DNA of 64,000 nt from JAPOUP01 sp965199865 (GCA_965199865.1 CBDATU010000011.1:992001-1056000); one strand, 5' to 3'. Counted from the stretch's first letter, positions 52,188-60,898 are shown. The notes: generated from the sequence alone by a model not told the origin. Numbers and translations: made by a program.

Positions 52188-53714
52188 AACGTTCTGTAGG
52201 ACAAGCTTTGCGATCTGCTTGGCAAGGTACGGCGGGACGGCGTTTCCGACCTGGACGTATTGCTGCGTCCGATTGCCTAGAAACAGATAGTCGTCAGGAA
52301 AGGTCTGCAGCCGGGCGGCCTCACGCACTGTCAGGCTTCGACACTGAATCGGATCGGGATGGATGAAGTAGTGCCCATCCTTGGAGATGTGGCTCGTCAC
52401 CGTGGTCGAGGCAGCGCCGCTCAATTGCACCCGAAATCGATCATTAAAGGCGCCGCTATGCCAGTTTCGATGGTTCGGGCTAAGTGATGGCGGAAAATCG
52501 GCCGCCTTCGGGCTGTAGTCATGCACGGCTCCGAACACGGAAGCAAACAGGTAGCGCCCAAGGTCCGATGCCATGTGTTCACGGGTCTCATGCTGGGCAA
52601 CCGCGCGAAGTTCCGGTCGTTCCAGCCAGCGCAGAAGTTCGTCATTCGAGGTGCCATAGCCCTCAGGCAGACATGATGCGGCCCGATGGCTCGGGGCTTC
52701 CTCCATCATTCTCTTGGCAACGGAAGAGAATGCCCTCCGGAGTGGACCAGCTTCCGACCCCTTGTAGATGCTGACCAGCTGTTTCGCCGCTTCGACGACT
52801 TCCCTTCTCCACGCTGACTCATTGTCGCGGCCGCGACTGATGCCGCTGCGTAGCGCCGGCATCGTCCCAATGGCGTCGCTGACAGTTCGCGGCTTCATTG
52901 GATCGGTGATCTCAGTGCCTGAAGCCTTTCTTGCAAGGTCGGTTCGGATTCCGACGATTATTACCCTGTGCCGTCGCTGGGGAACTCCAAAATCCTCGGC
53001 GCGAACAATGAAGTCAGACGGTTTCGTCGCCTCTCTGAGGCACGCCTTTCCATCTTCTAGCTGGATAGCCCGAATCTCGTATTGATGTCCTCGCCCCACA
53101 CCGAGTGAGGATAGGTCTTCCATCAGCATCTCGAAAACAAGACGGCTTTCGACAGTCGAGGACAGCATGCCCTTGACGTTTTCCATCACGAACGCGGCGG
53201 GCCGAAGCTTGTCAAATACGCGGATGTACTCACGAAAGAGATAGTGCCGTTCATCCTTCTCGGGCACATAGCCGACCTTGCCCTTGGTCCGCGCACGCCC
53301 AACCAGCGAATAGGCCTGACAGGGCGGGCCGCCGATAAGAATCGTGTCGTCGTAGCTGCCTCGCAACTTCATTATTGAACTGTCGATTGCGTCCGCGGCG
53401 GCCTCTGTGCCCAGTTCAAGCGCGCGTGCTTCGTTGACGGCCAGGTCCCACGCATGTTTGTCGATCGCCGACCAATCCGGCTCTGGGACGAGACCTGCGT
53501 GGAACTTGATGAACTGTTCGGGCAAGGCGTTGTGACGCATTTGATAATCGCGCAAGAACGCGCGCAGCGTCAGGGTTCGATGGGCCGATACTTCTTTCTC
53601 AACAGAAATGCCGATCCGAAACGGCGTTTCTCCGCCCTCAACGAGGGATGCAAATCCCTCGCCAAGCCCGCCGGGACCGGCGAACAGATCGACAATGCCG
53701 AAAGTGGCTGGCAA
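52158..53714 (-). CDS. dcm: DNA cytosine-5 methyltransferase
   Basis: A 518-residue C5 methyltransferase: motif I GIVDLFAGPGGLGEG (6-20), motif IV with catalytic Cys132 in GGPPCQAYS, motif VI VMENVKGM (177-183), motif VIII QRRHRVIIVGIR, motif IX-X near RSLTVREAARLQTFPDDYLF and VQVGNAVPPYLAKQIAK. It would protect sites from the adjacent system and works with Vsr. I chose the TTG at 53714 (CAGGAG five bases upstream, divergent from vsr) rather than an ATG 249 bp further upstream, which would run through vsr. Confidence 0.92.
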   Translation of the reverse strand: MPATFGIVDLFAGPGGLGEGFASLVEGGETPFRIGISVEKEVSAHRTLTLRAFLRDYQMRHNALPEQFIKFHAGLVPEPDWSAIDKHAWDLAVNEARALELGTEAAADAIDSSIMKLRGSYDDTILIGGPPCQAYSLVGRARTKGKVGYVPEKDERHYLFREYIRVFDKLRPAAFVMENVKGMLSSTVESRLVFEMLMEDLSSLGVGRGHQYEIRAIQLEDGKACLREATKPSDFIVRAEDFGVPQRRHRVIIVGIRTDLARKASGTEITDPMKPRTVSDAIGTMPALRSGISRGRDNESAWRREVVEAAKQLVSIYKGSEAGPLRRAFSSVAKRMMEEAPSHRAASCLPEGYGTSNDELLRWLERPELRAVAQHETREHMASDLGRYLFASVFGAVHDYSPKAADFPPSLSPNHRNWHSGAFNDRFRVQLSGAASTTVTSHISKDGHYFIHPDPIQCRSLTVREAARLQTFPDDYLFLGNRTQQYVQVGNAVPPYLAKQIAKLVLQNVQGSAGEIGQ

Positions 53715-53723
53715 ATCAGGCTC

Positions 53724-53753
53724 CTGACGAATTTCCTTCAGTCGGTGTATACT
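53724..53753 (+). promoter_or_regulatory. Putative vsr promoter
   Basis: A consensus -10 TATACT at 53748-53753 with a CTGACG -35-like hexamer at 53724-53729 (18-bp spacing) lies in the 67-bp gap between the divergent dcm and vsr starts, reading into vsr. Confidence 0.5.
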
Positions 53754-53781
53754 AGGTTCTAAAACGAAAACCAGGGCGCAT

Positions 53782-54246
53782 ATGGCCGATATCGTAAACA
53801 AACAGACCCGTTCGCGGATGATGGCCGGGATTAGGGGAAAGAACACGAAGCCCGAAATGGTGCTCCGTCGGGCTTTGCACGCACGCCGTTTTCGCTTCCG
53901 ACTGCATTCAAAGAACGTGCATGGTCGGCCAGACCTTGTGCTTCCGAAGCATAACGCGGTCATCTTTGTTCATGGCTGCTTCTGGCATCGCCATCAAGGC
54001 TGTCGGTACACGACCATCCCGTCGACCAGAACGGATGTTTGGCAGGCGAAGTTCGATGCGAACATGGCCCGGGATTGCGCTGTTCGAATCGCGCTTCTGG
54101 AAAGCGGATGGCGTGTTGCGACTGTCTGGGAGTGCGCATTGCGAAAGCCGGAGAGGCAGGCAATGACGGTTGACCTCATAGCCGCGTGGCTTCAGTCATG
54201 TGCGCGGGAAATAGAAATTGGAGAGGGCAGTGTTCGGCATGGCTGA
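53782..54246 (+). CDS. vsr: Very short patch repair endonuclease
   Basis: A 154-residue Vsr: VNKQTRSRMMAGIRGKNTKP is the family N-terminus, with catalytic Asp in GRPDLVLPKH, VFVHGCFWHRHQGC containing the zinc cysteine/histidine cluster, and W-x-x-KF-x-x-N in VWQAKFDANMARD. It nicks 5' of T in T:G mismatches arising from deamination of 5-methylcytosine. The gene is divergent from dcm, a standard pairing. The ribosome site is AGGG. Confidence 0.95.
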   Translation: MADIVNKQTRSRMMAGIRGKNTKPEMVLRRALHARRFRFRLHSKNVHGRPDLVLPKHNAVIFVHGCFWHRHQGCRYTTIPSTRTDVWQAKFDANMARDCAVRIALLESGWRVATVWECALRKPERQAMTVDLIAAWLQSCAREIEIGEGSVRHG

Positions 54247-54278
54247 ACCCCGGATTTTAGAACATTGAGTTGTCGCAT

Positions 54279-54880
54279 CTAGGCGGCGATCTCATTGATA
54301 AATTCAATCAATGGCCCAAACTCAAACCTATCCGCCGCCCGCAGCGCCGCGATGTAGCGGCCGCGGTGGTCGCTGTCGGCGGTGAGCGTCCCGCCGCCTG
54401 ACCAGTCGAGGAAACGTCAGGGTCAATCGTGGCCAGGTCCTGATCCGCCATGATCCGTGCCCAGCGTCCGTTGCCGTTCGCAAAGGGATGGACCCAGACC
54501 AGCTTGTGGTGAAAGCGTGCGGTGGCTTCCAGCGGGTCGTAGGTGCCGTTTTCGCGCCAGTATCGGGCGTCGTCGAAGCAGGTGCGCATTTCGGTCGAGA
54601 TGTGCCAGACCGGGACATCAATGTTCTTCTCGGTCAGGCGATAGACGCCCGCCCAGTCCCAGACCTGGCCGAACAGGCGTTTGTGAACCTCTCCCGCGGC
54701 ATCGTCGCACAGGACGTCGAAGGACTTCGGCCGCCGGTCCAGCCAGGTCAGCCCCTCGATGATGTTCTCTCCCTCCAGCTCGTTCAACTCGCCGCGCGTG
54801 GTGATGTGCTTGGCTGAGGCCAAGCAATTCGTCAAGCGTCAGAGGCGTCGCGCCAGTGGGTTCGTGCAGCTCCAGGGTTA
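54279..54880 (-). pseudogene. Mobile mystery protein B (Fic), frameshifted
   Basis: The central part shows the Fic motif HPFANGNGRWARIMAD near 54420-54470 and ITTRGELNELEGENI. The beginning (LELHEPTGATPLTLDELLGL) is in another frame just after the mmpA stop, and the end (GGGTLTADSDHRGRYIAALR, then FGPLIEFINEIAA and a stop at 54279) is in yet another. Two frameshifts separate these parts, so the Fic AMPylator-type toxin is probably inactive. It normally pairs with mobile mystery protein A, whose gene is intact just upstream. Confidence 0.85.
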
Positions 54881-55339
54881 CTTCCAGAAATCCCTCGGCA
54901 TTTCTCGGGCAATTTGTTCCGCCAACTCCTCGATCATCTCTTTCTGGCTGCGCAGGCCTTCTGTCTGCTCTTCCAAGGCCAAATGCGCGCGGGTGCGCCG
55001 GATGATACGCTTGGCTTTCCTGCGGGCCTGGCCCATGACGATTTCTTCGACCGGCCCTTCGCGTGGGATGATCGCGTAGACGAGTTTACCACCCATGGCC
55101 TCGGCCATCTTGTCGAGCTGGTTCAGGGAGATTGTCCCAGCTTGTTCGTTCTGGATGGAGCTGTAGACGCTGTTGCGGGACACGCCCAACCTCTCGGCCA
55201 GATTAGGTGCGTTCATGCCGATGGCTTCCTGGAAGGTCGCAATCCAGCCTCCGAGTGGCTTGGCGAAGACCTGAGCCACTTGTCTGGCCTGATTGATCTT
55301 GCTTCCGGCTTGCCGCTGTTTTGCGCGCGAAACGGACAT
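54878..55339 (-). CDS. Mobile mystery protein A (HTH regulator)
   Basis: A 153-residue protein: a basic helical N-terminus (MSVSRAKQRQAGSKINQARQ), an XRE-like HTH (MNAPNLAERLGVSRNSVYSSIQNEQ) and a C-terminal ALRRIIRRTRAHLALEEQ-like helix matching the mobile mystery protein A family. It is the antitoxin/repressor partner of the Fic protein. I chose the ATG at 55339; an in-frame ATG lies further upstream but runs through the operator. With mmpB damaged, it may persist only as a remnant or as a regulator. Confidence 0.85.
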   Translation of the reverse strand: MSVSRAKQRQAGSKINQARQVAQVFAKPLGGWIATFQEAIGMNAPNLAERLGVSRNSVYSSIQNEQAGTISLNQLDKMAEAMGGKLVYAIIPREGPVEEIVMGQARRKAKRIIRRTRAHLALEEQTEGLRSQKEMIEELAEQIAREMPRDFWK

Positions 55340-55380
55340 CTGCCAACCTTTGATTTTGCATATCGAAGCTGTTTGTAATG

Positions 55381-55409
55381 CCATAGTATGGCAAAATTTT
55401 GAATTTTGC
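55381..55409. promoter_or_regulatory. Palindromic operator of mobile mystery protein A
   Basis: Two adjoining palindromes, ccata-g-tatgg (55381-55391) and gcaaaatt-ttg-aattttgc (55391-55409), lie 42 bp upstream of mmpA in AT-rich DNA. They are likely binding sites for the HTH protein and overlap its promoter. Confidence 0.6.
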
Positions 55410-55514
55410 AATATTTTGGCATGGCTACTTTGCTCAGAATGCCAATCCAAGGTATTGGGTATGGTGCTCACACTCAATACGTCAGCCCCCGATCCATCTC
55501 CCGATCCAGCCCTT

Positions 55515-55835
55515 CTAGCTCTGTCTCAGCCTCTCTTCGGCGTCCCTCGCTAAGCTCAAGCTTTCGTTCAACTTCGCGTCCAGCGCGTTGTAGGTGGCCT
55601 CTTCGCTCAGCAAGCCACACAACGCCTGCATTGACGCGATCTGCGAGCGTATGAGCAACGTCGCGCAGGCCGCGACACCATCCAACCGGGCTTGCAGCCT
55701 CTTCGTCGAGCGTGCTTCCAAACCGCTCAATTCTGCGGCTGAGGTTTCGCAGGCTGTCACCAACCGCTCGACGCAGGCGAGCAAGTCGCGCTCCAAGGCT
55801 GTCAGGGGCGTCGCATTGATCTCTCCTTGATCTTG
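55515..55835 (-). pseudogene. Helical protein gene lacking a start codon
   Basis: The frame reads PLTALERDLLACVERLVTAC, then AELSGLEARSTKRLQARLDG, CATLLIRSQIASMQALCGLL and ends LNESLSLARDAEERLRQS. This continuous coiled-coil helix composition is gene-like and unlike the surroundings. No good start codon is in frame near its beginning; the upstream gene stops only about 30 bp before, so a small deletion may have removed it. Family not recognised; proteins of this kind occur beside mobilisation genes. Confidence 0.5.
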
Positions 55836-56257
55836 ATGCAGATCACCGGCGTCCCAGCCAGCGTGCAGGTCTTCAACTCGGTCCTGTCGGGATCCAGTGT
55901 CAGCCAGGTCTGTTCCCCCTGGTCGATCCGCGTCAGGCCCAGCTCCACCATCTCCGAGCGTGTCATCAGCACCGCCCAGAACCAGCTCGCGGCCTTCATC
56001 AAGGCGATCCCCGTCACGATCAGCCCCGAGATCACGTAAGGAGAGATCGTCAGCCAGCACCTGATCTGTTCGATCCGCGTCTCGAACAACCTCCTGTTCT
56101 CGTTCAGGAAATGGCGCGTATCGCTCTCGATGGTACGCCGCACGTCGCTCGCAATGGCTGTCAAATCGGTCCTGAAGCTCTCCAACTGGGATGCCATCGA
56201 GGCGGCGTAGTCCTGGCGTATCATGTCCAGCTCCGCGTTCAATTTGTAGCCATTCAC
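55802..56257 (-). CDS. Coiled-coil membrane protein, truncated by a fusion
   Basis: About 150 residues: a helical MIRQDYAASMASQLESFRTD and SDVRRTIESDTRHFLNENRR region, one hydrophobic helix (ISPYVISGLIVTGIALMKAA), then a cytosolic domain ending CTLAGTPVICIKIKERS. It reads like accessory proteins of conjugative mobilisation operons, which is inference. The frame runs upstream into a remnant of integrase (EDAVNGYK at the junction), so its original N-terminus is lost. Confidence 0.55.
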   Translation of the reverse strand: MNGYKLNAELDMIRQDYAASMASQLESFRTDLTAIASDVRRTIESDTRHFLNENRRLFETRIEQIRCWLTISPYVISGLIVTGIALMKAASWFWAVLMTRSEMVELGLTRIDQGEQTWLTLDPDRTELKTCTLAGTPVICIKIKERSMRRP

Positions 56258-56576
56258 CGCGTCTTCTTATCGCCAGACAAACTATTCGGACCCGTAATCA
56301 CTCCCCAGCTCCGCCGAAAACCCACCCTTCCGAAGCCGCCGACGCCGTTTCCCGCGCCAGTCAAAATAGGCCGTCGCGTCGGGAAACCGCTTGCAGCGTT
56401 TCACAGTCGATCCCACGGATTGTTGACTTCGTCGGGTCTGCATCTCGGTGCTGTAGATCACGACCTTTCCGTCCCGGCTTATCTCGGGCCGCACGATCGA
56501 TATGTAAGCTCCCTATATGCCTTGAGGTATCGTGTCAGTTCGGTCTGCGTGAACGTCGCGCAGGGCATGGCCATGG
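56230..56576 (-). pseudogene. Second integrase/small-protein locus, decayed
   Basis: This repeats the layout at 42.4-42.7 kb: a 57-aa-type gene (MAMPCATFTQTELTRYLKAY, frameshifted before EISRDGKVVIYSTEMQT) followed by the integrase N-terminus (TVKRCKRFPDATAYFDWRGK, RRRRLRKGGFSAELGSDYGSE). Stops follow SDYGSE and FVWR, and after EDAVNG the match ends in the coiled-coil membrane protein. The catalytic domain is missing. It marks the end of a second, deleted integrative element of the same type. Confidence 0.85.
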
Positions 56577-56590
56577 GGTTTCCTGCCATG

Positions 56591-56830
56591 TTATAGGCTT
56601 GAGTGCCGCGGTTCGCCCAAGGGCAAGCTCGGTTGCTCGCTGTCCGGGCGCTTGATCCTAGCCGCGTTGCGCTGGAACCGCTCCCAACCGCTCATGGTCA
56701 GCATCCTAGTCTACCAGGAAATCTCCACGAATTCCAACCATCCATCGTTCATGAGTGCGCGAATTTGCGCAGGGCTGAGTCCAACGATCTCGCCAAGTTG
56801 TTTCGGGGAAAGCGGACGTTCTTGCTCCAA
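56591..56830 (-). pseudogene. Excisionase-like gene with an internal stop
   Basis: From a TTG with GGAGGC upstream the frame reads MEQERPLSPKQLGEIVGLSP, AQIRALMNDGWLEFVEISW, TAG, then RMLTMSGWERFQRNAARIKR to a TAA at 56591. The two halves together match the excisionase-like protein at 42713-42961 in layout (HTH, then WERY/WERF helix). One nonsense codon kills it. Confidence 0.75.
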
Positions 56831-56966
56831 AGGAGCCTCCTTCGCACGTAGTTGAAGGGAATCGGTTGTTTTACACCATCTGACACGTCAGATGGCGAAA
56901 GAAGCGTAAAGTGTCATTTTGTGCATATTTGCCAACCATGACACAAACATCGATCGGATTCTGTCC

Positions 56967-57806
56967 ATGGCGCGAGAGACGTCTGATTTGATTGCTGGGG
57001 TCGGGACCAGGCTCGCAGTCACGCGCAAAGAGATTGGTCTCTCGCAAACCGATATGGCTAAGGAGATTGGCGTCTCGCTGAGAGCCTACCACAGCTACGA
57101 AAGGAGCGACCGTGGCCTGCCGATTGTGGCGCTGGTCGCCATCCATGACAAGTTCGGCACTGATGTGAACTGGATCCTGTTGGGCACCAGGTCGGCCCGT
57201 GTCGAGCACGATATCAACGCCCTGAAAGAGTTCGAGACCTCGCGCCAATCGCTCTGCTGTGACGAGCTTTTGAAAACCGGCGTGCGCGGCAAGGGCGGCA
57301 ACATGATACGCTTTGCCGAGCTTGAGGTGATCCCCGGCACCAAATTCCTGCATGCCAGCGGATCGGTCGCCGATACGGACGAGCGTGTGGCGGTCAGCTT
57401 CGGCCCGGAGCACGCGACCATTGAGCAGCGCCAGGTTGAAGAGGCGATGAACGAAGCTTACAAGTTAATGCCCAAGCCGAAGTTCCTGCTGTTCTGCGCC
57501 TTCACCTTTGATCCGGAAGCGGCGAAGGACATCGACGAAATGAAAGTGCCGGGCATGACCTCCCTCAAGGTGCGGATGAACACGGACCTTCTGACCGAGA
57601 ACCTTAAGAAGAAGCGGGCGAACAATGTTTCGTTCCGGCTGATGGGTCAACCCGAGGTCGATATGCGCAAGCGCGGTGACCGGATGTGGGAAATTGAGAT
57701 ACATGGCTTCGACCACTTCAACCCCGAGACGGGCGAGATCGGGGGCGGTGGCAAAAGCAGGTCGCCACGTGGTCGCTCGATCACGACTACGATCGGTGGT
57801 CCCTGA
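56967..57806 (+). CDS. XRE regulator fused to a methyltransferase C-terminus
   Basis: A 279-residue open frame with two unrelated parts. Residues 1-97 are an XRE regulator (AVTRKEIGLSQTDMAKEIGV, then FGTDVNWILLGTRS), similar in layout to the regulator at 43138. From about 57256 the frame becomes the C-terminal region of a type III-like adenine methyltransferase (AELEVIPGTKFLHASGSVAD, then FGPEHATIEQRQVEEAMNEA). The methyltransferase part leaves this frame after GGGGKS; see the next entry. A deletion joining two genes best explains it. The start is the ATG at 56967. Confidence 0.75.
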   Translation: MARETSDLIAGVGTRLAVTRKEIGLSQTDMAKEIGVSLRAYHSYERSDRGLPIVALVAIHDKFGTDVNWILLGTRSARVEHDINALKEFETSRQSLCCDELLKTGVRGKGGNMIRFAELEVIPGTKFLHASGSVADTDERVAVSFGPEHATIEQRQVEEAMNEAYKLMPKPKFLLFCAFTFDPEAAKDIDEMKVPGMTSLKVRMNTDLLTENLKKKRANNVSFRLMGQPEVDMRKRGDRMWEIEIHGFDHFNPETGEIGGGGKSRSPRGRSITTTIGGP

Positions 57807-58021
57807 TGCCGCATCAGGTGTTCTTTCCCATGGCCGATGCGAATGGTTGCTGGAACCGGTTGAAGAAGACGATCCGGGCGGTGTTGGAAGAGGACCCCCT
57901 TGAGCGGTTCCACGGCAAGATGTCGCTGCCGTTCGAGGCTGGCGACAACAAACGGGTTGCGGTGAAGATTGTGGGTGACCGCGGGATTGGGTCCCTCAAT
58001 GGATTGCCGTTGGAGGTCTGA
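57256..58021 (+). pseudogene. Type III-like DNA methyltransferase, 3' remnant
   Basis: The C-terminal domain of a Mod-type methyltransferase: PKPKFLLFCAFTFDPEAAKD, MWEIEIHGFDHFNPETGEIG, then, after a one-base shift near 57760, WSLDHDYDRWSLMPHQVFFP and VAVKIVGDRGIGSLNGLPLE with a stop at 58021. The catalytic and SAM motifs are absent. It ends two bases before the ATPase gene, so the methyltransferase was the preceding gene in that operon. Confidence 0.75.
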
Positions 58022-58023
58022 GG

Positions 58024-59214
58024 ATGCCGATCAGGAAAAGAAAACAACGCACGACGATACGCCTTGAAAACGTTGGACCCATAACTGACGCAAAAGTGGA
58101 TTTGGGCGACCTGACGGTTCTGGTTGGACCGCAGGCAAGTGGTAAGAGCGTTTTCCTGCAGACGCTTAAGCTTGCGCTAGACCGAAACCATGTACTCGGC
58201 GTCTTTGAGCAGCAGAACGTGGTCTTCAATGGTGATCCTGCAGCCGTGCTCAATGGTTTCTACGGGCGCGGAATGGCGGGCATGCTGGATGATGAACCAA
58301 CAGTCACCTGGGATGGTCAACGGTATGAGCTTCAGGCATTGACCAAGTTTAAGAAACCAAAGTCAACCCAAATCGAAAGCCTGTTTTATATTCCCGCACA
58401 AAGAGTTGTCAGTCTGCCTTCAGGGATTTCCCAGAACTTCGGGAGCTTTAATTTTGGTGACCCCTATGTGCTGCGTTACTTCGCGCATCAGGCCCATATC
58501 CTGCTCCAGAACGAATTCGGCTCGACCGCACAACTATTCCCGGCGACCGGGCGGTTGAACGAGACGCTGAAGGCACCAATAGCGGAGAACCTGTTTGGTG
58601 GTGCTCGGTTAACGGTAGAGCCGAAAGACTTTACTAAAACACTGTCGCTGGAGATAGACGGCTTGTCAGAAGGGCTTCCGTTTCTCGCATGGTCGGCGGG
58701 GCAGAGAGAGTTCGTGCCACTTCTGCTGGGTCTGTATTGGCTTTGCCCTGCCGGTAAGGATTCGAAGCGCGACACTATCGAGTGGGCTGTCATTGAGGAG
58801 CCCGAGATGGGCTTACATCCGAGGGCAGTGTCTACCTTTCTGCTTCTAGTTTTGGAGCTATTGAGGCGTGGCTACAAGGTATTGATTTCCACTCATTCCA
58901 CCGTGGTTCTCGACCTCATTTGGGCGCTACGCCACATTCAAGAATGCTATGGAACGGAAGCGGACATACGCGAGCTTTTTGAACTGAATTCCAATCGGAC
59001 GACAGAGCAGATTGCGGTAAGTGCGCTAAGCAAGGATTATCGTGTTTACTTCTTTGAACGTGGCAAGCTGGCTCAGGACATTTCTTCGCTGGATCCGGGG
59101 TCAGATGATGAAGCAGTAGCAAACTGGGGCGACCTGAATGGGTTTGCTGGCCGTTCCGCGGATGTTGTTGCGGAGGCAATCACAAGGTCAAATGCAACGG
59201 CAGCGAAGAAATGA
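58024..59214 (+). CDS. RecF/OLD-like AAA ATPase
   Basis: A 396-residue ABC/SMC-type ATPase: Walker A GPQASGKS (35-42), signature-like FLAWSAGQREFVPLLLG, Walker B EWAVIEEPEMGLHPRAV and the switch histidine in VLISTHSTVVLDLI. It has the AAA_15/AAA_21 layout used by many phage-defence ATPases (OLD, Gabija-like, retron and Wadjet partners). It starts two bases after a methyltransferase remnant and overlaps the next gene (ATGA), so it belonged to a restriction-type operon. Effector partner not identified. Confidence 0.8.
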   Translation: MPIRKRKQRTTIRLENVGPITDAKVDLGDLTVLVGPQASGKSVFLQTLKLALDRNHVLGVFEQQNVVFNGDPAAVLNGFYGRGMAGMLDDEPTVTWDGQRYELQALTKFKKPKSTQIESLFYIPAQRVVSLPSGISQNFGSFNFGDPYVLRYFAHQAHILLQNEFGSTAQLFPATGRLNETLKAPIAENLFGGARLTVEPKDFTKTLSLEIDGLSEGLPFLAWSAGQREFVPLLLGLYWLCPAGKDSKRDTIEWAVIEEPEMGLHPRAVSTFLLLVLELLRRGYKVLISTHSTVVLDLIWALRHIQECYGTEADIRELFELNSNRTTEQIAVSALSKDYRVYFFERGKLAQDISSLDPGSDDEAVANWGDLNGFAGRSADVVAEAITRSNATAAKK

Positions 59215-59495
59215 CAGCGTTCTTGAATGCTGCCCAAGCTGCCGACCTCGATGGCAAACCAGGAAAACAAGCTGTCAAGGCTGAATATCGGGGCCAGGTC
59301 AATGTCAGAGGGAACGGAAGTGTCACGGGCAGTGTCGATCTAGACGACCACCATAAGACAGCTGAACGGAAAGAAATCCGCTGGGACTACGGCGTGGGTT
59401 TCAATGTGGGCAGCGATTTTGCTTTGTGGATCGAACCGCACCCAGCCAGCGGCTCGGGAAAAGTCGAAGTGGTTCGTAAGAACTTGGTTGGTTAG
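59211..59495 (+). CDS. Small protein coupled to the ATPase
   Basis: A 94-residue protein (MTAFLNAAQAADLDGKPGKQ; later GSVTGSVDLDDHHKTAERKE and DFALWIEPHPASGSG). Beta-rich, no recognised motif. It overlaps the ATPase gene by ATGA and the next gene by one base, so it is a genuine part of the cassette. Confidence 0.6.
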   Translation: MTAFLNAAQAADLDGKPGKQAVKAEYRGQVNVRGNGSVTGSVDLDDHHKTAERKEIRWDYGVGFNVGSDFALWIEPHPASGSGKVEVVRKNLVG

Positions 59496-59647
59496 TGACC
59501 AAATTGCAAACGGATGAATTTAAGGGGCTGGCTGATCTGACACAGGCTGCCAGGGAAAGAGGTGAGATACCGTATCGATGGCTCTACATCGGAAAGACGA
59601 ACTACCGTAGAGGCGGTAAAGAAGAAGGCTCTTTAGAAAATTCGTAG
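59495..59647 (+). pseudogene. Third gene of the ATPase cassette, cut by IS1595
   Basis: A GTG overlapping the previous stop opens VTKLQTDEFKGLADLTQAAR and then IPYRWLYIGKTNYRRGGKEE, after which the frame enters the IS1595 end at 59627 and stops at 59645. The rest of the gene is not found on the far side of the IS, where unrelated sequence begins. Confidence 0.7.
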
Positions 59648-60898
59648 TGGTCGGAGGGCTCAGCGGCGCGGCTTTCGGCGGCCCGCATGCCGCCGACTCC
59701 GTTCCGGAGGCGGTTCGGGGTGTCCGCAGGCGTGAATCCTGCGATTCTGAAAGCTGGAGAACGACTTTCGGGCAGCACTCCGGGCGGCCCGGATGGGCCG
59801 CCGCGTGGTGTTTCGTTCGAGCCTTCAGGTGAGCGCCATCGGCCTCCGCCGCAGGCCGCGGGCGCTGGCCCAGCACCCTTGCGCGGTCATCACCGGGTAC
59901 GGGTCGGCCCCGCGGCGCTGGAAGAGGAGAAGATAGTGGTCCAGGTATTCCATCGCACTCCACTGAAGCGGCGGATCCACCCCTTCAGGTGGCCGGTCAG
60001 GTCGTTCACGGTCTGGATGTGAAGGGAGCCCTCCCCCCTGCCGCCCTCAAGCTCTGTGTGCGACATCCCGCGCTCCGCCGCCAGCGCGGCGTAGGCCTGG
60101 TGACCGTCCGTGACCAGGACGGAGCCCTCCGGTCGACGGGGTCGCCGCCAGCCGGCGGAGGTCGTCCACCGACATGCGTCCGAGGCAGGCGGGGCGCAGG
60201 CAGGTGCCCCGCTGTCTGTCGGTGGCGGTGAGGAGGCGGACCTTTTCCTTTGATATCCCGCGCTTTTTCGACTTCTTTCCACGCCTGCGGGCGAGCCGGG
60301 GAAGGTCCCCGCGCTGGCCCTTGAAGGACAGCCTGAAACACCTCCCATCGGCCTCGACGACGCCGGAGAGCCTCGTCCCGGGCATGAGGCTCATGGCGGT
60401 GGGGACCCTGTGACGCCAGGCGAACGCCGTCGGCAGGCTGATGTCCATCCTTTCCACGATGACCGGCAGCGACAGGCCCTGGAACATCAGCTTCATGCAG
60501 GGCGCCCGGGTCGGATCGTCCTTATGGGAGTAATGGCGGACCGTTCCCGTCCCGGCCGAGAAGGTGCGCCCGCAGCCCCCCGCACCTGAATCCCCGCTTC
60601 CCGCGGACCGATCCGTTCCTGTGGATGCCGCCGTGACCGCGGTGCGGGCATTTCGACGGGTCCGGCGGCTCTCCGGCGTCGGCTTCGGAGGGTTCGGCGA
60701 GAAGCGTCCGCTTCATGTCCCGCCTTTCGGCGCTGACGGACGAGGCGATGAGGTTCCTTATCGAAGTCATGGAGAACAAATGACGAACAATGATCGTGAA
60801 GGCAAGTCCTTCGGATGGATTTTTTTTGGAGAAATTTCCTTTTCCGCAACGTGTTGCCGGAATCCAGCCAAATCTCACTACAACTTTTCTAAAGAGCC
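59627..60898 (-). mobile_element. IS1595-family element
   Basis: A 1.27-kb IS with ends GGCTCTTTAGAAAATTCGTAGTG and, reversed, GGCTCTTTAGAAAAGTTGTAGTG (18 of the first 20 bases match). The 8-bp flanks (aagaagaa left, ttcgaatt right) are not duplicates, so after insertion the region was rearranged, probably by recombination between copies or an adjacent deletion. Genes on both sides are truncated at its ends. Confidence 0.88.
59825..60770 (-). pseudogene. IS1595-family transposase, frameshifted
   Basis: Starting at MTSIRNLIASSVSAERR, the sequence shows the zinc-ribbon CPHRGHGGIHRNGSVRGKRG and FRCGG, shifts frame (a run of G near 60577 has one extra), continues TFSAGTGTVRHYSHKDDPTR, KLMFQGLSLPVIVERMDISL and VVEADGRCFRLSFKGQRGDL (DDE Asp region), shifts again near 60140 to VLVTDGHQAYAALAAERGMS, and once more near 59955 before the C-terminus. 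Three frameshifts make it inactive. Confidence 0.82.

Noticed and set aside
52187..52366. Continuation of the DUF2971 frame beyond 52187
   Set aside because: It overlaps the 3' end of dcm in antisense and loses family resemblance; the original end was probably lost.
53715..53963. Upstream ATG giving a 601-aa Dcm
   Set aside because: It would read antisense through vsr; the TTG at 53714 has a good ribosome site and gives the normal N-terminus.
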